From Chitinophaga pinensis (lineage in GTDB: Bacteria; Bacteroidota; Bacteroidia; Flavobacteriales; Flavobacteriaceae): DNA of 5,525 bases. Below are positions 1 through 5,524 of this stretch, piece after piece. The translations under genes and the position numbers were made by a program. The stretch's first letter is position 1. Every line of letters starts with the position of its first letter. Below the pieces are notes generated by a model, which did not search any database, was not told where the DNA came from, and worked only from the letters and a program-made list of their open reading frames with translations. The stretch lies in the NCBI GenBank assembly GCA_943324925.2, contig CALPNL020000134.1, forward strand, positions 1 through 5,525, in the 5' to 3' direction.

Positions 1-1712
1 GAGATGCTACGCCAAATGTAGTATTGAATACTTTATATAAATTCACCCAATTACAAGCTTCTTTCAGTGTAAATAATATCGCCTTGGTAAAAGGTCGTCC
101 ACAAATGTTGAATTTGAAGGATATGATTCATTATTTCATCGAGCACCGTCATGATGTAGTGGTTCGTAGAACTCAATTTGAATTAAGAAAAGCGGAAGAG
201 AGAGCCCATATTTTAGAGGGGTTAATCATTGCATCTGATAATATTGACGAGGTGATTGCTTTAATTCGTGGATCAAAAAATACGGATGAAGCAAGAGAAA
301 AATTAGTAGAAAGATTCAAATTATCTGATATTCAGTCTCGTGCAATTGTTGAAATGCGTTTGCGTCAATTGACAGGATTAGAACAAGACAAATTAAGAGC
401 AGAATTTGAAGAGTTAATGAAATTAATAGAGCACTTAAAAGCTTTATTAGCCGATGTTAATTTGAGAACAGAAGTAATTAAAGAGGAGTTAATTGAAATT
501 CGTGATAAATATGGTGACGCTCGTCGTTCAACTATTGAATATTCAGGTGGAGACGTAAGCATTGAAGATTTAATTGCCGATGAAAATGTGGTAATTACCA
601 TTTCTCATGCGGGTTACATCAAGCGAACCAACTTAACAGAATACAAAACTCAGAATAGAGGAGGAGTTGGACAGAAAAGTGCTGGTACAAGAGATCAAGA
701 CTTTTTAGAACACCTATTTGTGGCAACAAATCACCAATACATGATGTTCTTTACTCAAAAAGGAAAATGTTTCTGGATGAGAGTCTATGAAATTCCTGAA
801 GGAAGTAAAACAGCTAAAGGTCGTGCATTGCAAAACTTAATCAACATTGAAAGTGATGATAAAGTAAAAGCATTCATTTGTACACAAGATCTTAAAGATA
901 AAGTTTACACCAATAGTCATAACTTAATTATGGTGACTAAGAAAGGCCAAGTTAAGAAAACATCATTGGATAAATATTCAAAACCTCGTGTAAACGGAGT
1001 TGCCGCAATTACTATTAAAGAAGGTGATGAATTATTAGCAGCTCAATTAACAGATGGAAATAGCCAAATTATGATTGCTGTTAAATCAGGTAAAATGGTT
1101 CGTTTTGAAGAAAGTAAGACTCGTCCAATGGGAAGAACGGCTTCTGGGGTTCGCGGAATTACTTTAAAAGATGAATCTGATGAAGTTATTGGAATGGTGT
1201 CTGTAAATGACATGGAAAGTGAAATTCTTGTGGTAGCTGAAAATGGTTACGGAAAACGCTCAAGCATAGAGGAATACAGAATTACCAATCGAGGTGGTAA
1301 AGGAGTTAAAACTCTTAATATTACTGAAAAAACAGGTAAATTAATTTCCATCAATTCAGTTACTGATGCTGATGATTTAATGATTATCAACAAATCTGGA
1401 TTAACTATCAGAATGGCTGTAGAGGATTTAAGAGTAATGGGTAGAGCAACGCAAGGTGTTAAACTGATTAATATTAAAGAAAATGATTCTATTGCTGCGG
1501 TAACGAAAGTTATGAAAGACGATGTTGAAGAAGTGGTAGTTGATGAGGAAGGAAATGTAATTGAAGCTGCTTTAATCGAAAGAGTGAAACCAGTTTTAGA
1601 AATCCTTGAAGACGACGGAGTTGCAGATGACGATGACGATGACGACGATGAAGTTGTTGAGGACGAGGACGAAGATTCTGATGATGACTCTGACGACGAA
1701 AATGAAGATTAA
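1..1712 (+). CDS. gyrA: DNA gyrase subunit A, C-terminal two thirds (5' end outside window)
   Basis: GyrA forms the A2B2 gyrase with GyrB and introduces negative supercoils using ATP. The frame is open from base 3 (first residues DATPNVV), so the TTG at 24 is an internal Leu and not the start. 569 codons are visible; roughly the first 300, with the winged-helix domain and catalytic Tyr, lie upstream. What is seen: the end of the breakage-reunion domain with its long helices (RRTQFELRKAEERAHILEGL, then the MRLRQLTGLE dimer-gate segment, about 150-420), then six repeats of the beta-pinwheel domain from about 585 to 1480. The repeats start near ISHAGYIKR, FFTQKGKCF, MVTKKGQVKK, IAVKSGKMVRF, VVAENGYGKR and IINKSGLTIR. 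Blade 1 carries a GyrA-box-like QNRGGVG (651-671), which favours gyrase over topoisomerase IV ParC. After a linker, the protein ends in a tail with 26 acidic residues in 34. Stop TAA at 1710-1712. A TPR gene follows after 20 bases. Confidence 0.97.
   Translation, partial: DATPNVVLNTLYKFTQLQASFSVNNIALVKGRPQMLNLKDMIHYFIEHRHDVVVRRTQFELRKAEERAHILEGLIIASDNIDEVIALIRGSKNTDEAREKLVERFKLSDIQSRAIVEMRLRQLTGLEQDKLRAEFEELMKLIEHLKALLADVNLRTEVIKEELIEIRDKYGDARRSTIEYSGGDVSIEDLIADENVVITISHAGYIKRTNLTEYKTQNRGGVGQKSAGTRDQDFLEHLFVATNHQYMMFFTQKGKCFWMRVYEIPEGSKTAKGRALQNLINIESDDKVKAFICTQDLKDKVYTNSHNLIMVTKKGQVKKTSLDKYSKPRVNGVAAITIKEGDELLAAQLTDGNSQIMIAVKSGKMVRFEESKTRPMGRTASGVRGITLKDESDEVIGMVSVNDMESEILVVAENGYGKRSSIEEYRITNRGGKGVKTLNITEKTGKLISINSVTDADDLMIINKSGLTIRMAVEDLRVMGRATQGVKLINIKENDSIAAVTKVMKDDVEEVVVDEEGNVIEAALIERVKPVLEILEDDGVADDDDDDDDEVVEDEDEDSDDDSDDENED
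1626..1649 (+). repeat. GAT/GAC codon run encoding eight consecutive Asp in the GyrA tail
   Basis: Eight Asp codons in a row: three exact GATGAC hexamers (1626-1643), then GACGAT. More GAY/GAR codons follow up to the stop. The mixing of GAT and GAC limits long perfect repeats, but the three tandem hexamers could still slip in multiples of six bases without breaking the frame. It lies in the acidic extreme C-terminus, outside the folded pinwheel domain. Confidence 0.8.
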
Positions 1713-1732
1713 TTAATTTAAAATTTATAAAT

Positions 1733-3067
1733 ATGAAAAGTAAAGTTCTATTACTTGTATCATCAATCCTTATTTCAACCGCAGCATTTGCGCAAAAGGA
1801 GGAATTAAAAACGTTAAAGAAAATATACGGAAGAGAAAAAATTTCTGATTCTGATATGGAACTTTACAAAACTACATTAGTAAATGGTGAATCTTTAGTT
1901 GCCGGATCTACCGAGGATGACAAAGTTTATTTTGCTTATTATAAATCAGTTGCACCAATCTTAGAAATGAACTCGGCATTAATGAATCCTGCTAAAAGCA
2001 CTGATCCATCCTTGGCTTCTAAGATTTTATCTGTTGATAAAGTAAATCAATTTGTTGCTGTTGCAAATTCAACTAAGGACTATGAGAAAAAATCGGGCAA
2101 ACAAGTTTACACCAATGATATTAATCAAAAAATTACTGCACTAAAACCAATTTTGGTGAATTATGCAGTTTCTTTATCCAATGTGCCTAATTATAAAGAT
2201 GCTTCAATAGTATTAGCAGCTATTTATTATTTAGACAATACTGATTTAGAAAAATTATATTTTGCTGCCAATTATGCAGTAAACGCTAAAGATTATAGTC
2301 TGGCTTTGGTATATTATTTACTATTGAAAGAAAAAAATTATTCTGGTGAAGGCGAAGGTTTATATGCTATAAATATTAAAAGTCAAAAAGAAGAAACCTT
2401 CAATTCCAAATCGGAGAGAGATATTTATATAAAAGCGGGTACTCATGAAAAACCACGGGATGAAAAATTACCTTCTAAGAGACCTGAAATCTATAAAAAT
2501 ATAGCTTTAATCTACCTTGAACTTGGAAAATCTGCTGAAGCAAAATCTGCAATTCAGGAAGCAAGAAAAGAAAACCCAGATGATGTTTCTTTAATTATTT
2601 CAGAATCAAATATTTATTTGAAAGAAAATGATATGGTTTCTTACAAAAAATTAATTTCTGTAGCATTAGAAAAGAATCCAAATAATGCTGATTTAGTTTT
2701 CAATTTAGGGGTAATTAGTTATAACAATAAAGAATTATTAGATGCGGAGAAGTATTATTTAAAAGCGGTAGAGTTAGATCCAAAGTACGGGAATGCTTAC
2801 CTAAATTTAGCTATTTTGAAATTAGACGCTGAAAAGATATTAATTGATAAAATGAATAAATTAGGGACTTCTACTGCTGAAATGAAGAAATATGATGTCT
2901 TGAAAAAGCAACGTGAAGACGTATATAAAAGCGCTATCCCTTATTTAAAAAAGGTGGTAGAATTAGATCCTCAAAATGTTGAAGCGATCAAAACATTGAT
3001 TGGAGTTTATAATGCAATTGAAATGTTTGATGAAGCTAAAGTTTTAAAAGCTCAGTTAAAGAAATAA
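1733..3067 (+). CDS. Exported tetratricopeptide-repeat protein of unknown specific function
   Basis: 444 residues. The N-terminus is a typical Sec signal peptide: Lys at 2 and 4, a hydrophobic core at about 5-16, and a likely signal peptidase I site after AFA (residue 20) before QKEEL. The protein should therefore be periplasmic or surface-exposed; there is no lipobox Cys. Residues 21-170 are helical with no family I can name. One degenerate TPR is likely at about 174-207 (AANYAVNAKDYSLALVYYLL). Clearer TPRs lie at about 251-284 (ALIYLELGKSAEAKSAI), 285-318, 319-352 (NLGVISYNNKELLDAEKYYL, ending AVELDP) and 353-415, the last interrupted by a Lys-rich helical insertion at about 365-400 before VVELDPQN. 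A final repeat is at 416-444. TPRs are protein-binding scaffolds; the partner cannot be told from sequence. ATG 1733 is chosen because it gives the signal peptide. The leader is AT-rich with no Shine-Dalgarno, as is normal in this phylum. It lies 20 bases after gyrA with no visible promoter between, so it is probably co-transcribed. Confidence 0.9.
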   Translation: MKSKVLLLVSSILISTAAFAQKEELKTLKKIYGREKISDSDMELYKTTLVNGESLVAGSTEDDKVYFAYYKSVAPILEMNSALMNPAKSTDPSLASKILSVDKVNQFVAVANSTKDYEKKSGKQVYTNDINQKITALKPILVNYAVSLSNVPNYKDASIVLAAIYYLDNTDLEKLYFAANYAVNAKDYSLALVYYLLLKEKNYSGEGEGLYAINIKSQKEETFNSKSERDIYIKAGTHEKPRDEKLPSKRPEIYKNIALIYLELGKSAEAKSAIQEARKENPDDVSLIISESNIYLKENDMVSYKKLISVALEKNPNNADLVFNLGVISYNNKELLDAEKYYLKAVELDPKYGNAYLNLAILKLDAEKILIDKMNKLGTSTAEMKKYDVLKKQREDVYKSAIPYLKKVVELDPQNVEAIKTLIGVYNAIEMFDEAKVLKAQLKK

Positions 3068-3082
3068 TATTCTAAACAACGC

Positions 3083-3118
3083 AAAAAAAAATCCCGACTA
3101 ATTGGTCGGGATTTTTTT
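3083..3118. terminator. Bidirectional intrinsic terminator between convergent genes
   Basis: A perfect 8-bp stem, ATCCCGAC (3091-3098) with GTCGGGAT (3105-3112), closes a 6-base loop TAATTG. It is flanked by nine A (3083-3091) on the left and seven T (3112-3118) on the right, so transcripts on either strand end with a GC-rich hairpin followed by a U-run. It lies 15 bases after the TPR stop, and its T-run reaches into the stop codon of the - strand peptidase gene, serving both convergent units. Confidence 0.93.
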
Positions 3119-3878
3119 ATATAATTTTTTTGATGACTCTTAATTTATGAGTATGTCTGTTGGTTTCAGCATTGTAAATTCCTAAGTGATCAATTCTATC
3201 AATTCTAACTTTACCGCTGGCGTGAATAATATAATTGTTTTCCATTATTATTCCCACATGAATGATGTTACCTTCCTCGTTGTCAAAAAAGGCCAAATCT
3301 CCAGGTTCGCTCTCTTCAATAAAACTCAAGGGTACACCTTGGGAAGCTTGTTGAGATGCATCACGTAAAAGATGGTAGCCATTTAATTTATAAACCATTT
3401 GCGTAAATCCAGAACAATCAATGCCAAATGGAGTTTTCCCTCCCCATAAATAAGGTGCGTTCAAATACATGAATGCAGTTTTTATCAACTCTGATTTTGG
3501 TTTTATGCCACTAATTTTAGCTCCTTCAAAGTCATAATTGAACTTATTGATATTGGAGTCCCCTAAAAATGACAATGACGCTCCGAGTGGAATAGGCATC
3601 ATAAAATTATTATTACCGGTAATGTAATCAATTAAATCCCCATTCAATATAACCTCTTTTTCTGAAATTGATTTGTACTCTTCTTTTGAAATAGGTTGAA
3701 ATTGTTTGGTATCTATCCAGCCTTCGTAGTTATCAAATTGTAATTTGATTTTGGCCCATTGTTTTTGCTTTTCTAACACCTCAAAATGTTCGCCAAACAA
3801 CACTTGTGAAACAATTTCACTCCGATCGTTAGGTTCTATTCTTAAGGGAATAATCGCTAAATTACAAATGCCAAACAT
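3117..3878 (-). CDS. C40 (NlpC/P60) cysteine peptidase with SH3-like N-terminus, YkfC-like, probably cytoplasmic
   Basis: 253 residues. The C-terminal half is an NlpC/P60 domain (about 125-253): catalytic Cys155 in GIDCSGF, His207 in HVGIIMEN, third residue His219 in IIHASG. The spacings Cys-His 52 and His-His 12 are close to those I recall for Bacillus YkfC, which cleaves L-Ala-gamma-D-Glu from murein peptides with a free N-terminal Ala. Tyr143 (12 before the Cys), Asp154 and Ser156 match the YkfC residues that hold that free amine. The N-terminus (about 1-65) looks like a bacterial SH3 domain (PLRIEPNDRSEIVSQVLFGE, then GWID); a second divergent one may span 75-125. There is no signal peptide. 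The start is well fixed: the in-frame stop three codons upstream is the stop of the thiolase gene, and only TTA and AGT intervene. The inferred role is cytoplasmic recycling of imported wall peptides; a secreted wall hydrolase is less likely. It is the second gene of a likely operon with the thiolase (6-base gap). Confidence 0.9.
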   Translation of the reverse strand: MFGICNLAIIPLRIEPNDRSEIVSQVLFGEHFEVLEKQKQWAKIKLQFDNYEGWIDTKQFQPISKEEYKSISEKEVILNGDLIDYITGNNNFMMPIPLGASLSFLGDSNINKFNYDFEGAKISGIKPKSELIKTAFMYLNAPYLWGGKTPFGIDCSGFTQMVYKLNGYHLLRDASQQASQGVPLSFIEESEPGDLAFFDNEEGNIIHVGIIMENNYIIHASGKVRIDRIDHLGIYNAETNRHTHKLRVIKKII

Positions 3879-3884
3879 ACTTAA

Positions 3885-5066
3885 TTATTCTCTTTCAATT
3901 ACTATTGCTGAAGCACCTCCACCGCCATTACAAATTGCAGCGGCACCAATTTTTGCATTATTTTGCGCTAAAACATTGATCAAAGTTACAATTATTCTTG
4001 CTCCTGAACAACCTAGTGGATGTCCTAAAGAAACTGCTCCACCATTCACGTTTACTTTGGATGCCTCCAATCCTAAAATTTTTGAATTGGCTAAACCAAC
4101 AACAGAAAATGCTTCATTAAATTCAAAAAAGTCAACATCATTAACAGATAAGCCTACTTTTTCCAATGCTTTTGGCAATGCAACAGATGGAGTAGTAGTG
4201 AACCATTTTGGTTCTTGAGCGGCATCGGCATAGCTTTTAATGAACGCTAATGGCTTTAATCCTAATTCATTTGCTTTTTCCTCGCTCATTAATATTAGTG
4301 CCGCAGCACCATCATTTATAGTTGAAGCGTTTGCAGCCGTTACAGTTCCTTCTTTTGTAAATGCAGGAGCTAATGTTGGAATTTTATCCAATTTTACATT
4401 GGTATATTCTTCGTCTTTATTTATAATTATTGGTTCTCCACGTCTTTGAGGGACAGAAACAGGAACAATTTCAGAATCAAATTTTCCTGCTTCCCATGCT
4501 TTTGCTGAACGCTGATACGATTGAATTGCAAAAGCGTCTTGTTCTTCGCGAGAAATTTTATATTCTGTTGCACATAAATCTGCTGAAACTCCCATTGCAG
4601 AATTGTCGTAGGCATCAGATAAACCATCTTTTTGCATTCCGTCAATCATTGCGGCAGGGCCAAATTTATATCCATTTCTTAAATGTAAATAATGTGGAAT
4701 CAAGCTCATGTTTTCCATACCTCCAGCAATTACAACTTCGGCATCGCCAGCCATAATCGCTTGAGCTCCTTGCATAACTGCTTTCATTCCTGATGCGCAA
4801 ACTTTATTAATAGTGGTCGCTATAGTTTTATTTGGTAGTCCGGCTAATAAAGCTGCTTGACGCGCTGGTGCTTGACCCACTCCAGCTTGAACAACATTCC
4901 CCATAATCACCTCATCAATTAATTCAGGGTTTAAATTTATTTTATTTAAGGCACCTTTAATAGCTGCTGCTCCAAGTTGCGGAGCGGTTACTGTTGATAA
5001 TCCGCCCATAAAACTACCAATTGGAGTTCTTACTGCGGAAACAATTACTACTTTTTTATGTGTCAT
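3885..5066 (-). CDS. Thiolase, acetyl-CoA C-acetyltransferase type (EC 2.3.1.9 likely)
   Basis: 393 residues, full length for a homotetrameric thiolase. The reaction is acetyl-CoA + acetyl-CoA to and from acetoacetyl-CoA + CoA. The catalytic set is complete: nucleophile Cys90 in NKVCASGMKA, Asn317 in NEAF, His349 in GGAVSLGHPLG, Cys379 in CNGGGGASA. Domain order is normal: N-terminal half, covering loop (about 120-250, with GGMENMS at its start), C-terminal half. The segments GTVTAANAST, INDGAAAL and ICNGGGGASA resemble the mitochondrial T2 (ACAT1) group more than FadA-type 3-ketoacyl-CoA thiolases. Two pocket positions differ from the usual: the HMG motif of Zoogloea and T2 enzymes reads AMG here (Ala157), and the T2 Phe-Pro pair reads Phe289-Thr290. 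There is no targeting signal, so it acts in the cytosol. No 3-hydroxyacyl-CoA dehydrogenase or CoA-transferase is adjacent to fix the pathway (fatty acid or ketogenic amino acid breakdown, or acetoacetyl-CoA supply). It is the first gene of the - strand unit. ATG 5066 precedes the conserved VVIVSAVRTPIG start. Confidence 0.95.
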   Translation of the reverse strand: MTHKKVVIVSAVRTPIGSFMGGLSTVTAPQLGAAAIKGALNKINLNPELIDEVIMGNVVQAGVGQAPARQAALLAGLPNKTIATTINKVCASGMKAVMQGAQAIMAGDAEVVIAGGMENMSLIPHYLHLRNGYKFGPAAMIDGMQKDGLSDAYDNSAMGVSADLCATEYKISREEQDAFAIQSYQRSAKAWEAGKFDSEIVPVSVPQRRGEPIIINKDEEYTNVKLDKIPTLAPAFTKEGTVTAANASTINDGAAALILMSEEKANELGLKPLAFIKSYADAAQEPKWFTTTPSVALPKALEKVGLSVNDVDFFEFNEAFSVVGLANSKILGLEASKVNVNGGAVSLGHPLGCSGARIIVTLINVLAQNNAKIGAAAICNGGGGASAIVIERE

Positions 5067-5085
5067 TACTGTTAGTTTTAGACTG

Positions 5086-5093
5086 CGAATTTA
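5086..5093 (-). promoter_or_regulatory. Weak candidate -7 element for the thiolase/peptidase unit
   Basis: On the - strand this reads TAAATTCG, one base off the Bacteroidota -7 consensus TAnnTTTG. The best partner upstream is only TTTA at an 18-base spacing, not TTTG. It would give a leader of about 13 bases before the ATG at 5066. No exact TAnnTTTG occurs on the - strand in 5067-5345. The call is tentative. Confidence 0.22.
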
Positions 5094-5217
5094 ATCATTT
5101 TGGGTTAATAGTAAATTACATTTATTGGAATATTATAAACACTTTTATAATTAATTCAAATTCTTTAATTGATAATACGTAGTAAATTCATTGCTATTTT
5201 TGTAATAAATTTGGGCT

Positions 5218-5235
5218 ATTAACTTGATTGTTAAT
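5218..5235. repeat. Short perfect dyad ATTAAC-N6-GTTAAT in the divergent intergenic region
   Basis: Two 6-base arms are exact inverted copies around a 6-base spacer (TTGATT). The symmetry and length suit a dimeric helix-turn-helix repressor site, and the position lies between the thiolase start and the tRNA promoter. The surrounding DNA is very AT-rich, so chance is quite possible. The six-base stem has no following T-run, so it is not an intrinsic terminator. Confidence 0.3.
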
Positions 5236-5282
5236 GATTTTAATATCACCTATAAAAAACATTTAAAAAATCCGAGCAATAA

Positions 5283-5314
5283 TTTGTAAAATATAGATTA
5301 GAACGTTACATTTG
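5283..5314 (+). promoter_or_regulatory. Bacteroidota-type promoter of the tRNA-Ser/tRNA-Pro unit
   Basis: The -33 element TTTG (5283-5286) and -7 element TACATTTG (5307-5314) match the Bacteroidota primary sigma consensus TTTG-N19-21-TAnnTTTG with a 20-base spacer. Transcription would start near 5319-5322, about 25 bases before the mature tRNA-Ser. It reads toward the tRNAs and away from the thiolase. Confidence 0.8.
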
Positions 5315-5328
5315 CATCCGCTTTAAGA

Positions 5329-5342
5329 GAAGAGAAATCTTC
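5329..5342 (+). other. GNRA-capped hairpin in the tRNA-Ser 5' leader
   Basis: GAAGA (5329-5333) pairs perfectly with TCTTC (5338-5342) around a GAAA tetraloop, a stable GNRA type. It ends three bases before the mature 5' end of tRNA-Ser and so lies in the precursor that RNase P would remove. A processing or folding role is inference. Confidence 0.5.
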
Positions 5343-5345
5343 GAA

Positions 5346-5432
5346 GGAGAGTTGCCTGAGTGGCCGAAAGGACATGTTTGCTAAACATGCGTATGGGAAA
5401 CTGTACCAAGGGTTCGAATCCCTTACTCTCCG
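5346..5432 (+). tRNA. tRNA-Ser(GCU)
   Basis: An 87-base class II tRNA. Acceptor stem GGAGAGT (5346-5352) pairs with ACTCTCC (5425-5431); the discriminator is G5432. The anticodon stem CATGT (5373-5377) pairs with ACATG (5385-5389) around loop TTGCTAA, giving anticodon GCT (5380-5382), which reads AGC and AGU. A long variable arm (GTA...TAC) precedes the T arm AAGGG-TTCGAAT-CCCTT. The long variable arm, the anticodon and the G discriminator agree on serine. The bases after the discriminator are CTTTTT, so CCA is not encoded and must be added by CCA-adding enzyme. Confidence 0.97.
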
Positions 5433-5449
5433 CTTTTTAATGTTTTATT

Positions 5450-5524
5450 CGGGGTGTAGCGTAGCTCGGTTATCGCGCCTGCTTTGGGAGCAGGAGGCCG
5501 CAGGTTCGAATCCTGCCACCCCGA
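5450..5524 (+). tRNA. tRNA-Pro(UGG)
   Basis: A 75-base class I tRNA, complete except for any encoded CCA, which would fall outside the window. Acceptor stem CGGGGTG (5450-5456) pairs with CACCCCG (5517-5523); the discriminator is A5524. The D stem is GCG/CGC (5459-5461 with 5474-5476). The anticodon stem CCTGC (5478-5482) pairs with GCAGG (5490-5494) around loop TTTGGGA, giving anticodon TGG (5485-5487), which reads CCN proline codons with a modified U34. The T arm is GCAGG-TTCGAAT-CCTGC (5500-5516). It starts 17 bases after tRNA-Ser with no room for its own promoter, so it is probably in the same transcript. The single base after the discriminator is C, which cannot decide whether CCA is encoded. 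Confidence 0.97.

Noticed and set aside
24..26. TTG as a possible start codon for the gyrA frame
   Set aside because: The frame is open back to base 3 and the residues before it (DATPNVV) continue the GyrA alignment, so the TTG encodes an internal Leu.
365..601. 78-codon open frame on the - strand inside gyrA
   Set aside because: It is antisense to a conserved GyrA segment, has no recognisable domain and reads as a Ser/Asn-rich shadow.
3186..3368. 60-codon + strand open frame inside the peptidase gene
   Set aside because: It lies opposite the conserved catalytic half of the NlpC/P60 domain and resembles no family I know.
3117..3878. Secreted cell-wall hydrolase or toxin effector reading of the NlpC/P60 protein
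   Set aside because: There is no signal peptide, the start cannot move upstream because of the in-frame stop, and the YkfC-type free-Ala-binding residues point to peptide recycling.
3745..4218. 157-codon + strand open frame spanning the peptidase/thiolase junction
   Set aside because: It is antisense to two well-supported genes, its composition mirrors the thiolase Gly/Ala-rich codons, and it has no leader or domain.
4240..4756. Three overlapping short open frames (one -, two +) within the thiolase gene
   Set aside because: The thiolase frame is intact with all catalytic residues; these are alternative-frame shadows.
5433..5449. T-run (CTTTTT) after tRNA-Ser as a terminator
   Set aside because: There is no separate hairpin before it, and tRNA-Pro begins 17 bases on without its own promoter, so co-transcription is the simpler reading.
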